Source of the DNA: Acidobacteriota bacterium
Lineage (GTDB): Bacteria > Acidobacteriota > Blastocatellia > Pyrinomonadales > Pyrinomonadaceae
Assembly: GCA_016700175.1 (NCBI GenBank)
Contig: CP065003.1
Span: 506,001 to 570,000 of the forward strand
Reading direction: 5' to 3'
Length of the DNA stretch: 64,000 bases
The notes under the pieces are model-generated. The model was not told the origin of the DNA, ran no database searches, and worked only from the letters and a program-made list of their open reading frames with translations. Each line of letters begins with the position of its first letter. The stretch's first letter is position 1. A program made the translations under genes and the position numbers. Positions 44,449 through 53,214 of this stretch are shown piece after piece.

Positions 44449-46899
44449 ATGAATTATTTAAGATTCTTATTTTCAACAGTTGTGATTTCGATCGTTTTTT
44501 GTGCCGGAATAGTTTCCGGACAGGCGGTTAAGACTCAGGTAAACGGTGCCGTATCTGATGAAAGCGGCGCGGTAGTGGTCGGCGCTACCGTCCGGCTGCT
44601 CAGTTCGTCGACGGGAAGCGTGATCTCTGCCGACACAGGCGATCAGGGCTTGTTCGCTTTCTCTGACGTGGTACCGGGAAATTACATATTGACCGTGAAC
44701 GCGGCTGGTTTCTCGGAATTCTTGACCGAGATAAGGGCGACCGGCGCTTCGCCGTTCTCGATCGATGTCGTGCTCGCTGTCGGCAATATCTCCGAGTCGG
44801 TCACAGTGACGGCGACACGAACGCAGGTCGCAACGTCGGACACCGCGGTCCCGGTCACGATCGTCGACAGGCGGGATCTTGAAGAGAAACCTGTCAATAC
44901 GATCGGAGACGTCTTCAGGGACCTGCCCGGAACATCGACCGTGAACGAGGGTTCGTTCGGCGTGCGGCCCAGGATCCGCGGTCTCGACAGCAACCGCGTC
45001 CTGGTTCTCGTCGACGGCGAGCGCCTGAACAACGGCCGGACATCAACCTCTAACTCCGGCATTGAGATAGGTCTCGTCGAGACCGATCAGATCGAATCCG
45101 TCGAGATAGTGCGCGGCAGCGGCTCTGTCCTCTACGGCACTGACGCGCTCGGAGGAACGATCAACATCATCACTAAAGGCGTCGAAAGGAACAGCCGAGG
45201 AGGATTCCGGTTCGGAGCCGCGTTCAACGGGTATTTTAGTTCGAACGAGACCGGCCGCCGCGGCTCTGTTGCGCTGAATGGCTCAACCGGCAAATTTGCA
45301 TTCAGGATCGCGCAGACTCTCGAGAGATACGGAAACTATTTCACAGGCGGTCTCGGTTCCGAGGAGATCGACGGCGTCGCGCCGGACGGCGAAGTTCTGA
45401 ACTCGCAGTCTCACGGGGGAAATACCCAGGTCACCACGCGGTTCTTCTTTAACGACAACAACGATCTCAAACTCAATTACGAACGCCGCCGAGTCGCGAA
45501 CATTGGCTTTCCGACCCTTGTCGGCACGTTCAACGCTTTCTTCCCGTTCTCCGACCGGGACAAATTCAACGGCCGGTTCGAGACGCGCAATGTGACGCCC
45601 TATCTGGCAAAGATCGCGGGGACGTTCTACTGGCAGAACCAGAACCGCAACTTCACGAACATCCTCGATATCCCGGCGTTTCCGCCGTTCTTCCCCGGCA
45701 TTCTTCAGGTCAGCGAGACGGTGACCGACACCGACACGCTGGGTTTCGATGTCCAGACCAACTGGCTTTTGGGCAATGACAATCTTCTTACGGCCGGTGT
45801 CAGCGGCTTCCGGGACCGGAACGAGGATATGAGGACGATCTCGAATTTCAGGCCCGTCACAACTGTCGATATGTCGAACAGCGTTCCGAACGCCCAGTTT
45901 GGGAGTTTCGCGGTGTTTGCGCAGGATAGGTACAAGATCAACGAACGGCTCCAGGTCATCGGCGGGGTAAGGATCGAGCGCTTTTTCACAGGCTCTGACC
46001 CGACGGAAGGGTTCAGCCTTCCCGGCGCGCTGACGCCTTCGCAGATCGAGGACCTGGGGCTGACAGGCCTCGAAGACGGGCTCGATGTGACAGAAACCGC
46101 GTCCACCGGAGACGTGGGAGTCGTGCTCGGCCTGACGAACGACCTGAGCCTGACCGCGAGGATCGGTCGTTCATTCCGTGTCCCCAATATTTTCGAGCGG
46201 TTCTTCACGGATCTGGGCTCGGCGGAGGGATTCGTCGTCGGAAATCCCAATCTTGAACCCGAAAGCGGCGTCAACCTCGATACGGGCGTACGGTTCAGAA
46301 ATTCGAAAGTTGCTGCTTCAGTTACGTACTTCCGTAACTCTTACAGGAATTTCCTTTCAAGCGAACTTGCTTTCGACCGGAACGGCGTTCCGATCGAGAT
46401 CCCCAACGGAAACTCCTCGCTTCAGGTGTTCCAGACGGTCAATCTCGACAAGGTGAGGATCCAGGGATTCGAAGCCGAGATCGAGATTCCCCTGAAACTC
46501 GGATTCGGGTTCCTGACTCCCGGAGCGAACGTTTCGTACCTTCGCGGAGATAACCTGACCGACGGCGAGCCGCTCAATTCGATAACACCTCTTAAAACGG
46601 TCCTGAGCGTCCGATGGGAGAACCTTGGAAGCAACTACTTCGTGGACTGGTCGAGTCGTCTTGTAGCGGAACAGGACAGGCTCTCCGAGTCGTTTCTCAA
46701 CTTCAATGGAGGACCGGAACCCGGTTTTAACGTCAGCGACCTGCGCGGCGGTTATATATACCGCAAAGAGAACTGGCGGCTATCCTTCAACGCTGGAATC
46801 ACAAATATTTTCGGTGAGCAGTACAGGGAGCAGTTCGTACTGGCACCCGCCAGGGGGAGGTCCTTCGTGTTCGGCACGCGTATCGAGTTCGACCGCTGA
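44449..46899 (+). CDS. TonB-dependent outer-membrane receptor
   Basis: The protein of about 816 residues has a signal peptide (core FLFSTVVISIVFCAGIVSGQ), an N-terminal carboxypeptidase-regulatory-like domain (about 30-110), a plug domain (DTAVPVTIVDRRDLEEKPVNTIGDVFRDLPG) and a C-terminal 22-strand barrel ending in GTRIEFDR. It imports a siderophore, haem, cobalamin or oligomer using TonB energy. The start is set at 44449, where GGGAG is well placed, in place of the frame's first codon at 44332. It is followed by a ChaN-type gene, which favours an iron or haem substrate. Confidence 0.92.
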   Translation: MNYLRFLFSTVVISIVFCAGIVSGQAVKTQVNGAVSDESGAVVVGATVRLLSSSTGSVISADTGDQGLFAFSDVVPGNYILTVNAAGFSEFLTEIRATGASPFSIDVVLAVGNISESVTVTATRTQVATSDTAVPVTIVDRRDLEEKPVNTIGDVFRDLPGTSTVNEGSFGVRPRIRGLDSNRVLVLVDGERLNNGRTSTSNSGIEIGLVETDQIESVEIVRGSGSVLYGTDALGGTINIITKGVERNSRGGFRFGAAFNGYFSSNETGRRGSVALNGSTGKFAFRIAQTLERYGNYFTGGLGSEEIDGVAPDGEVLNSQSHGGNTQVTTRFFFNDNNDLKLNYERRRVANIGFPTLVGTFNAFFPFSDRDKFNGRFETRNVTPYLAKIAGTFYWQNQNRNFTNILDIPAFPPFFPGILQVSETVTDTDTLGFDVQTNWLLGNDNLLTAGVSGFRDRNEDMRTISNFRPVTTVDMSNSVPNAQFGSFAVFAQDRYKINERLQVIGGVRIERFFTGSDPTEGFSLPGALTPSQIEDLGLTGLEDGLDVTETASTGDVGVVLGLTNDLSLTARIGRSFRVPNIFERFFTDLGSAEGFVVGNPNLEPESGVNLDTGVRFRNSKVAASVTYFRNSYRNFLSSELAFDRNGVPIEIPNGNSSLQVFQTVNLDKVRIQGFEAEIEIPLKLGFGFLTPGANVSYLRGDNLTDGEPLNSITPLKTVLSVRWENLGSNYFVDWSSRLVAEQDRLSESFLNFNGGPEPGFNVSDLRGGYIYRKENWRLSFNAGITNIFGEQYREQFVLAPARGRSFVFGTRIEFDR

Positions 46900-46923
46900 C
46901 GGACTTTAGAGGCCAGATCGAAT

Positions 46924-46960
46924 GGGACGCGCCTGCATCGGTGCGTCCCTTCTCTTTTCT
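46924..46960 (+). terminator. Intrinsic terminator after the TonB receptor gene
   Basis: GGGACGC (46924-46930) pairs with GCGTCCC (46943-46949), followed by TTCTCTTTTCTT. It would separate the receptor from the ChaN-type gene, at least partly. Confidence 0.65.
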
Positions 46961-46996
46961 TGGTAACCTTGTCCAAAACGATCTCGGAGAGGGAAG

Positions 46997-47905
46997 ATGA
47001 AGATATTGATCGCGGCGGTGATCGCGGCCCTGATTACAACGGTGGCGGTAAACGGACAAGTGGAACGTTCGAAGCTGTATACGATTTTTGACGGCGAAGG
47101 AAACCGATTGACGTTCGAGGACCTCATTTCGCGTCTGGGAACGGCGGATGTCGTTTTCCTGGGCGAGTATCACGACGATTCGGTAGGGCACGCCTTCCAG
47201 GCAGAGGTGTTCCGCGCCGCATACGAGAAGTACCAAGGCGAACGCAGCGTCGCGCTTTCGCTGGAAATGTTCGAGAGCGACGTACAGTACATCCTCGACG
47301 AATACCTTTCGGGCAAGATCACCGAAGACCATTTTCTCGCGTCGGGAAGACCCTGGAAGAACTACAAGACCGATTACAGGCCGCTGGTCGAGTTCGCGAA
47401 GGAGAATCGCCTTTCCGTGATCGCCGCCAACGCGCCAAGAAGATACGTGAACATGGTCTCGAGAAACGGCCGCGGCTCGCTTGATTCCCTTTCGAAGCAG
47501 GCGAAGAAGACGCTCGCGCCTTTGCCGTTCGGAGAATCCTCGGAAGCCTACTCTGCAAAGTTCAGGAACCTGATGTCAGCGATGCCCGCGGCATCGGGCG
47601 GGTCGAGCCGCATCGACAACATACTGCAATCTCAAACGCTCTGGGACGCGACCATGGCATGGTGGATCTCCCGGCACCTGAAGAAGAACAAGAAAGCGCT
47701 TGTCGTACATCTGAACGGAGGCTTTCACACGGAATCCCGGCTGGGAACGCCGGAGCATCTTTCGAAGTACAGAAAGAAGTCGAAATCCTTGGTCGTCACG
47801 ATCCGTTACGAGAAGGATTACGGGACGTTCGATCCGGAAAAACACAAGGGGATAGGCGATTTCGTCGTCCTGACCGACGCAAGCCAGCCCCGAAGCGGCA
47901 AATGA
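46997..47905 (+). CDS. ChaN-family haem-binding protein (DUF399)
   Basis: The 302-residue protein has a signal peptide (about 1-20) and the ChaN/DUF399 domain: ADVVFLGEYHDDSVGHAFQAEVFRAA, VALSLEMFESDVQYILDEYLSG, and KALVVHLNGGFHTESRLGTPEHL. The His and Glu in GEYHD and the GGFH block are the family's conserved residues. ChaN relatives bind haem and take part in iron uptake. It lacks the lipobox Cys of ChaN lipoproteins. Confidence 0.9.
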   Translation: MKILIAAVIAALITTVAVNGQVERSKLYTIFDGEGNRLTFEDLISRLGTADVVFLGEYHDDSVGHAFQAEVFRAAYEKYQGERSVALSLEMFESDVQYILDEYLSGKITEDHFLASGRPWKNYKTDYRPLVEFAKENRLSVIAANAPRRYVNMVSRNGRGSLDSLSKQAKKTLAPLPFGESSEAYSAKFRNLMSAMPAASGGSSRIDNILQSQTLWDATMAWWISRHLKKNKKALVVHLNGGFHTESRLGTPEHLSKYRKKSKSLVVTIRYEKDYGTFDPEKHKGIGDFVVLTDASQPRSGK

Positions 47906-47914
47906 AAAAAGAAA

Positions 47915-47935
47915 GGCGGCCCGAAACAGGCCGCC
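47915..47935. terminator. Bidirectional terminator between convergent genes
   Basis: GGCGGCC (47915-47921) and GGCCGCC (47929-47935) flank a CGAAACA loop. An A-rich run precedes it, giving a U-run on the minus strand, and TCTTGCTTT follows on the plus strand. Confidence 0.8.
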
Positions 47936-47959
47936 CGTCTTGCTTTGAGGATCGGGATC

Positions 47960-50305
47960 CTACTCCTTGATCCTGGTAGCCGAGAAAACTACCGGAGGAA
48001 CGCCCGCGCCTTCCATCGACCCGGTCATCTTGTCGCCCTCGACGCTTCCCGCAATCTTCAGTTCGAGCGGCTGGCCCTGAAAGTCCATCTTTATCGTACC
48101 GCTGACGTTCTTTCCGTTCACCTTTCCATTCTCGAACTTGCCGTCACCGTACGGGGTCGAAATCGTCCCCGTGAAGTCTCCCTTGTCCTGGAAGAACTCG
48201 ACCGAAACGGGAACGACTTGCCCGCCCGCGTCGGCGGTCATGCTCCACTTGCCGGTGATCGTGACAGGAGGGGCGTCGCCGCCCGCGATCGTGGCCGGAA
48301 GCGTCACATCTTTCGGATCGACCGTGATCTCTGCGAGGCGTTTCGAGACGGGATCGGTCATCGAGGCCTGATACCGGCCTCCCAGGTGCTTGGCGAGGAA
48401 TTTCTCCGCAGCAGCGATCATCGCCATATTGTTCACGGGCCTCGCGAATCCGTGACCTTCGTCTGGCGCGACGATGTACTCGACCGGGTAGTTCCTGTCC
48501 CTGAGCGCGATAACGATCTGGTCCGATTCGCGCTTGTTGACCCGGGGATCGTTCGCTCCCTGCACGACCAGGAGCGGCGTCTTGATCTTGTCGGCGTGGG
48601 TCAGAGGCGATTGCCGGATCATCTGTGCCTTTCCTTCTTCCGTGTTCGGATCGCCCATGCGCTCGTAAAACACCTTCCGGAAGCCTTCCCAGTAAGGCGG
48701 GATCGCGTCCAGAAGCGTGATCAGGTTCGAGGGCGCGACGATCGCAACGGCCGCCGCGTAAAGGTCAGGGGTAAAGGTCACTCCGGCGAGCGTCGCGTAG
48801 CCGCCGTAGCTTCCGCCCATTATTCCGACCCGCTTGCCGTCCACGATGCCCTTGTCGACAAGGTGTTTTACCCCCCAGGTTATGTCGTCCTGCATAAGGT
48901 CGCCCCACTCCTTGTTGCCGGCGTCGAGGAACTTCTTGCCGTACCCGGTCGACGCGCGGAAGTTCGGCTGAAGAACGGCGTAGCCCCGGTTCGCAAGGAA
49001 TTGCGCGTAAGTGTCGTAGCCCCAGCCGTCACGTCCCCAGGGCCCGCCGTGCGGGAAAACAACCAGCGGAAGGTTCTTGGCTTCGACGCCCTTTGGTGTC
49101 GTGAGATACGCGGGGATCTCAAGCCCGTCCGACGACTTGTACGAGATGGCCTTCATTTCTGCGAGCGCTTCGCGCGGGAGGTTCTCGCGGATGCGGTACT
49201 GCTGATCGAGCTTTCGCGAGCTCCTGTCGAAAATGTAGGTCTTGCCCGGTTCCACATCGCTGGCCGCGCTCACGATCCATTTCTTCTCGTCTGTGGTTGA
49301 AGCGCCGAAATTGATCTCCATCCCCGGAAGCTGTTTCTCGAGCCAGCGGTAGTCCTTCTCGAATTCCTTGTCGTGAAAGTAGAGACGGACCTTCTCGTCC
49401 TGATAGGCCGTCACGATAAGCTCGTCCGTCACGTCACTGAAGACGGCCGATCCGAAATCGACCTTCTTGTTCGGATCCTGTTCGACGAACGTTTCCTTCT
49501 TTGTAGCGGGATCGAACAGTACCAACTGCACGAGGTCGCGGTCGCCCTTGTTCGTCTGCATATAGAACCGCTTGTTGTCCTTGTGGAAACGGACGGGCGA
49601 GCAGACCTCAAAGACGTTACAGCTGTAGATCAGTTCAGGGGACTCTCCATCAAGAGAAAGGATCTCGGTGTCTCCGTTCTGGGCAGCCCTGACCGAAAGC
49701 CTGATCTTGTCGTCATTGTCGAAGATAAGACCCTGAAGCCGGTTGTCGTTCTTCAGGATCAGGGTCTTCGCACCGGTCGAGATGCTGACCTTGTAGATGT
49801 CATGCCAGGCGGGATCGCGGTCGTTCAGTCCGACGTATATGAAGTCCGGTTCCGAGCGAGGGACGGACTGAATGACCGCCCTCACATTCTCTCCCGCGGT
49901 TATGTTCCTTGCCTCCGGAGCGGCTGCCCCGGCCGCCGGCGAGGCGGAAGGGTCGACGGCGTAGACATTGAAGTTCTCGTCGCCGCCGTTATCCTTCACA
50001 AAGAGGATGTACTTCGAATCCCGGCTCCAGAAATATCCCCCGATCGGCCTCTTCGTCTCCTCTGTAAGAAGCCTCGCCTTTTCGAATGGCTCATTGACGC
50101 CCTTGACCCAGACATTCCTGGTGTCCTTATAAGGCTTCATGAAGGACACGTACTTCCCGTCGGGCGAGATCTGGGCACCCGATATCTCCGGGTTGCCGAA
50201 GAAGACCTCGCGGTCGATCAGTTCCGGAAGCTGCGCGGTCGCCTTCGAGGCGGAAATCGTCATAAAAACTACTCCGATCGCAATAACTGTCAGTGCTCTT
50301 AACAT
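47960..50305 (-). CDS. S9 family prolyl-oligopeptidase-type peptidase, exported
   Basis: The 781-residue protein has a signal peptide (about 1-24), a beta-propeller domain (to about 390) and an alpha/beta-hydrolase domain. The nucleophile is in GIMGGSYGGYATLAG, the Asp in VVQGANDPRVNKRE and the His in PDEGHGFARPVNNMA. A C-terminal beta-rich extension of about 110 residues (VTLPATIAGGDAPPVTITGKW onward) is not part of the usual S9 fold. It cleaves oligopeptides or acylaminoacyl-peptides outside the cytoplasm. CAGGAG precedes the ATG. Confidence 0.92.
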   Translation of the reverse strand: MLRALTVIAIGVVFMTISASKATAQLPELIDREVFFGNPEISGAQISPDGKYVSFMKPYKDTRNVWVKGVNEPFEKARLLTEETKRPIGGYFWSRDSKYILFVKDNGGDENFNVYAVDPSASPAAGAAAPEARNITAGENVRAVIQSVPRSEPDFIYVGLNDRDPAWHDIYKVSISTGAKTLILKNDNRLQGLIFDNDDKIRLSVRAAQNGDTEILSLDGESPELIYSCNVFEVCSPVRFHKDNKRFYMQTNKGDRDLVQLVLFDPATKKETFVEQDPNKKVDFGSAVFSDVTDELIVTAYQDEKVRLYFHDKEFEKDYRWLEKQLPGMEINFGASTTDEKKWIVSAASDVEPGKTYIFDRSSRKLDQQYRIRENLPREALAEMKAISYKSSDGLEIPAYLTTPKGVEAKNLPLVVFPHGGPWGRDGWGYDTYAQFLANRGYAVLQPNFRASTGYGKKFLDAGNKEWGDLMQDDITWGVKHLVDKGIVDGKRVGIMGGSYGGYATLAGVTFTPDLYAAAVAIVAPSNLITLLDAIPPYWEGFRKVFYERMGDPNTEEGKAQMIRQSPLTHADKIKTPLLVVQGANDPRVNKRESDQIVIALRDRNYPVEYIVAPDEGHGFARPVNNMAMIAAAEKFLAKHLGGRYQASMTDPVSKRLAEITVDPKDVTLPATIAGGDAPPVTITGKWSMTADAGGQVVPVSVEFFQDKGDFTGTISTPYGDGKFENGKVNGKNVSGTIKMDFQGQPLELKIAGSVEGDKMTGSMEGAGVPPVVFSATRIKE

Positions 50306-50389
50306 TTCGACTCCTGTTTTTTTATCTGAATGTTTCTTGCTGTGAACAAACCGGGATACGCCCGGCGCCTTCTCGCGGTTCCGGGACCC

Positions 50390-50863
50390 TCAGCCCTCGC
50401 CTGCCCAGCGTTTCTTCCGGAATACGGATTCGTCCCAAAACGCCTTTCTGTGCTCGATATCAGGTTTTTTTCCGGGAAGAAGAGAAACCCCAACGGCGTC
50501 ATACCGAAAGTGAGCGCCTTCAAGACCGAAGATCTTCCGGTAGATCCTCGCGACACGCGAGATCTGCCTTTGTTTGCGCACGTCCACCGCGGACAAGGGG
50601 CCTCCGAAAGCGGGGCCGGACCGCGTTTTGACCTCAATAAAACAGACCGTATCGCCGTCCATCGCGACAAGGTCTATCTCGCCGGTGATCCTCGCGCCGG
50701 AGCGGTTCCTTCCGACCGGTGCGCGGAAATTCCGGCACACGAGGTCGAATCCGCGCCGCGAGAGGTATTCCGCGGCCAGGCGCTCGCCTTCCGCTCCCAG
50801 TTCGCTTGTGGAAGTCTCAGCGAGATGTGTATTCTTGAGTAACGACAATCCAGCTCCGTACAT
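50390..50863 (-). CDS. YraN/UPF0102 family nuclease-fold protein
   Basis: The 157-residue protein has the restriction-endonuclease-like YraN core: LGAEGERLAAEYLSRRGFDLV, GEIDLVAMDGDTVCFIEVKTRS and AVDVRKQRQISRVARIY. The Asp in EID and Glu-x-Lys in EVKTR form the expected metal site. About ten extra residues (PVGRNRSGARIT) separate the N-terminal helix from GEIDL. A TATTCT box ends 9 nt before the ATG on this strand. The gene is divergent from the sorbosone-dehydrogenase-like gene with only 21 bp between starts. Confidence 0.88.
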   Translation of the reverse strand: MYGAGLSLLKNTHLAETSTSELGAEGERLAAEYLSRRGFDLVCRNFRAPVGRNRSGARITGEIDLVAMDGDTVCFIEVKTRSGPAFGGPLSAVDVRKQRQISRVARIYRKIFGLEGAHFRYDAVGVSLLPGKKPDIEHRKAFWDESVFRKKRWAGEG

Positions 50864-50884
50864 AAAAAAGCAAGAATAACACAG

Positions 50885-52159
50885 ATGAAAATACGCCTGT
50901 TTTCGACGATCTTCGCGTCAATTACCCTGGTTTCCGCTGCCTGCGCGCAGGCGGAAACAAAGCCTGCACCCGGCGACGTACCGGTGAAGCATTTCGAGAA
51001 GGCGGAGCGCCACAGCGTCAGGCCTGGCGAGATGCCCGAGCCGTTTGCGACGGAAAGCGTGCGCCGCTCGTCGCGCAAGGTCGACAGGCCCGAGGGCGCG
51101 GCGCTGAACCTGCCGAAAGGGTTCACCGTGAATGTCTTCGCGGAAGGCATATTCAGGAACCCGAGAATGATGGCCGAGGCGCCGAACGGCGACGTCTTCG
51201 TTTCGGATTCTTTCGCCAACAAGATAATCGTGCTGCGCGACACGAACGGTGACGGCCGCGCGGATCAGAACACGGTGTTCACGGACGACGTCACGCAGCC
51301 GTTCGGTATGGCCTTCCGAGACGGCTGGTTCTATGTCGCGAACACGAGCTCGGTTGTGAGGTTCCGCTACAAGAGCGGTCAGATGAAGGCGGAAGGCTCG
51401 CCGGAGAAGATCATCGACCTGCCCGGACAGGGTTACCGTCAGCACTGGACTCGGAACCTTATCTTTTCACCGGACGGAAAGAAGCTTTATGTCACTGTGG
51501 GTTCGGAGAGCAACGTCTCGGTCGAACCGGATCCGCGCCGCGCGGCGATCTCGGTGTACGCCGCCGACGGAAAGAACCACAAGATCTTCGCGAGCGGGAT
51601 AAGGAACCCGGTCGGGGTCGCATTTAACCCGGTCTCCGGGGAACTCTGGACGGCGGTCAACGAACGCGACGGGCTCGGCCACAACCTGGTGCCCGATTAC
51701 GTCACGTCGGTCAAGGAAGGGGGATTCTACGGCTGGCCTTATGTCTATATCGGCAAGAACGTCGATCCCCGCCGGAAGGACGATGTGAAGCCGGAGCACC
51801 TCGAGACGGTGATAGTGCCCGACGTGCTTGTGACGTCGCACTCGGCGGCGCTCGGGATGGTGTTCTACGAAGGGAAGATGTTTCCCGAGGAGTATCGAGG
51901 CGATGCATTCGTCGCGTTCCACGGCTCCTGGAACCGCGATCCGCTGACCGGATACAAGATCGTCCGAATCCCTTTCGACGAAAAGGGCAAACCAATCGAC
52001 AACGCATATGAAGACTTTCTTACGGGCTGGCTTCCCGACCCCGCCTCGACGGAGATCTGGGGCCGGCCGGTAGGCCTCGTGGTGCTGAAAGACGGCTCGA
52101 TGCTGGTAACGGACGACGGAGCGAACAAGATATGGAGAGTCGCATACCCGGGCAAATGA
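50885..52159 (+). CDS. PQQ-dependent sugar dehydrogenase (sorbosone dehydrogenase-like)
   Basis: The 424-residue protein has a signal peptide (about 1-21) and a six-bladed beta-propeller: LPKGFTVNVFAEGIFRNPRMMAEAPNGDVFVSD, FSPDGKKLYVTVGSESNVS, GIRNPVGVAFNPVSGELW and GGFYGWPYVYIG. This matches soluble aldose/sorbosone dehydrogenases, which use PQQ to oxidise sugars in the periplasm. The next gene, a c-type haem-binding protein 7 nt downstream, could take its electrons. Confidence 0.9.
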   Translation: MKIRLFSTIFASITLVSAACAQAETKPAPGDVPVKHFEKAERHSVRPGEMPEPFATESVRRSSRKVDRPEGAALNLPKGFTVNVFAEGIFRNPRMMAEAPNGDVFVSDSFANKIIVLRDTNGDGRADQNTVFTDDVTQPFGMAFRDGWFYVANTSSVVRFRYKSGQMKAEGSPEKIIDLPGQGYRQHWTRNLIFSPDGKKLYVTVGSESNVSVEPDPRRAAISVYAADGKNHKIFASGIRNPVGVAFNPVSGELWTAVNERDGLGHNLVPDYVTSVKEGGFYGWPYVYIGKNVDPRRKDDVKPEHLETVIVPDVLVTSHSAALGMVFYEGKMFPEEYRGDAFVAFHGSWNRDPLTGYKIVRIPFDEKGKPIDNAYEDFLTGWLPDPASTEIWGRPVGLVVLKDGSMLVTDDGANKIWRVAYPGK

Positions 52160-52166
52160 AGACGAT

Positions 52167-52649
52167 ATGAGAACGGCACTCAAGATCATCGCCGCGGTTA
52201 TCCTCCTGGCGATCGTGGGAATCCAGTTCGTCCGGCCCGAGAGGACGAACCCGCCCGTGAACGGCGAAGCGACCCTGCAAGCGAGGGCGAGCGTTCCCGG
52301 CGAGGTGAACTCCATCCTGGAGCGTTCGTGCAACGACTGTCACAGCAACGCGACGACCTGGCCCTGGTACTCGAATGTCGCCCCGATGTCCTGGTCGGTG
52401 ATAGAACACGTGAATCACGGACGAGAGGAACTGAACTTCAGCGAGTGGGGAACCTATTCCGAGCAGCGCAGGCAGAGGAAACTCGAGGAGATCTGCGAGG
52501 AAGTCACCGAGAGGCATATGCCGCATCCGCAGTATCTTTGGATCCACTGGGACGCGGAGCTTTCGGACAGCGACGTGAAGGCGATCTGCGACTGGACAAA
52601 GGCGGCATCCGGCGCGGATTTACCTGAGACCGCTTCGGCTATAGAATAA
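52167..52649 (+). CDS. Haem-binding domain protein
   Basis: The 160-residue protein has an N-terminal membrane anchor or signal (about 5-22) and one CxxCH haem c site (CNDCHSNATTWPWYSNVAPMSW), followed by a NHGREELNFSEW segment. This is the Haem_bd family pattern of small periplasmic c-type cytochromes. It starts 7 nt after the sugar dehydrogenase, so the two form an operon and probably an electron-transfer pair. def follows 4 nt later. Confidence 0.9.
   Translation: MRTALKIIAAVILLAIVGIQFVRPERTNPPVNGEATLQARASVPGEVNSILERSCNDCHSNATTWPWYSNVAPMSWSVIEHVNHGREELNFSEWGTYSEQRRQRKLEEICEEVTERHMPHPQYLWIHWDAELSDSDVKAICDWTKAASGADLPETASAIE
52642..52647 (+). promoter_or_regulatory. -10 box of def, overlapping the upstream stop
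   Basis: TAGAAT overlaps the last codons of the haem-binding gene and ends 6 nt before the def ATG. It could give a leaderless def mRNA in addition to read-through. Confidence 0.35.
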
Positions 52650-52653
52650 AAAG

Positions 52654-53175
52654 ATGCCGCTTTTGAAGATCGTTCACTATCCGGACCCGGTGCTCCTCGA
52701 AGTCGGGAAGCCGATGAAGGACGAAGACTTTGGTCCGGAACTCGAGAAGCTGGTCTCGGACATGTTCGAGACGATGTACTCGGCGGGCGGAGTGGGGCTC
52801 GCGGCGCCTCAGGTCGGTGTGTCGAAACGGCTCTTCGTGATGGATTGCTCCGGTGGCGAAGACCCTTCACAGAAGGTCGCGCTGATCAATCCGGAGATCC
52901 TTACCGTCGAAGGCGAGCAGTACGGCGAAGAGGGGTGCCTTTCGTTTCCGGGCATATTCACGAAGGTGAAGCGCGAGATGCGGACGGTCGTGCGATTTCA
53001 GGATGTGCAGGGCGAGGAAAACGAGCTCGATCTCACGGAACTCCCTGCTCGGTGCGTCCTTCACGAAACCGACCACTGCGACGGCATCGTCTTTCTCGAC
53101 CGAATGTCCGCGCTCAAGCGCGAGATGGCAAAGCGGAAGATCAAGCGGTTCAGGTATGCCGGCGAGTGGGTTTGA
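52654..53175 (+). CDS. def: Peptide deformylase
   Basis: The 173-residue metalloenzyme has motif 1 GGVGLAAPQVG, motif 2 EEGCLSFPG and motif 3 HETDHCDG (about 138-145), whose Cys and two His bind the metal. It removes the formyl group from new N-termini. The partner fmt is about 3.3 kb downstream on the same strand, separated by two unrelated metabolic genes. Confidence 0.96.
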   Translation: MPLLKIVHYPDPVLLEVGKPMKDEDFGPELEKLVSDMFETMYSAGGVGLAAPQVGVSKRLFVMDCSGGEDPSQKVALINPEILTVEGEQYGEEGCLSFPGIFTKVKREMRTVVRFQDVQGEENELDLTELPARCVLHETDHCDGIVFLDRMSALKREMAKRKIKRFRYAGEWV

Positions 53176-53214
53176 ATAGGATTAACGTTGAATTAATACA
53201 GGCGGATAATAGAG

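Noticed and set aside
47945..49300. 451-residue frame antisense to the S9 peptidase gene
   Set aside because: It overlaps the convergent terminator and mirrors the peptidase frame; no homology pattern.
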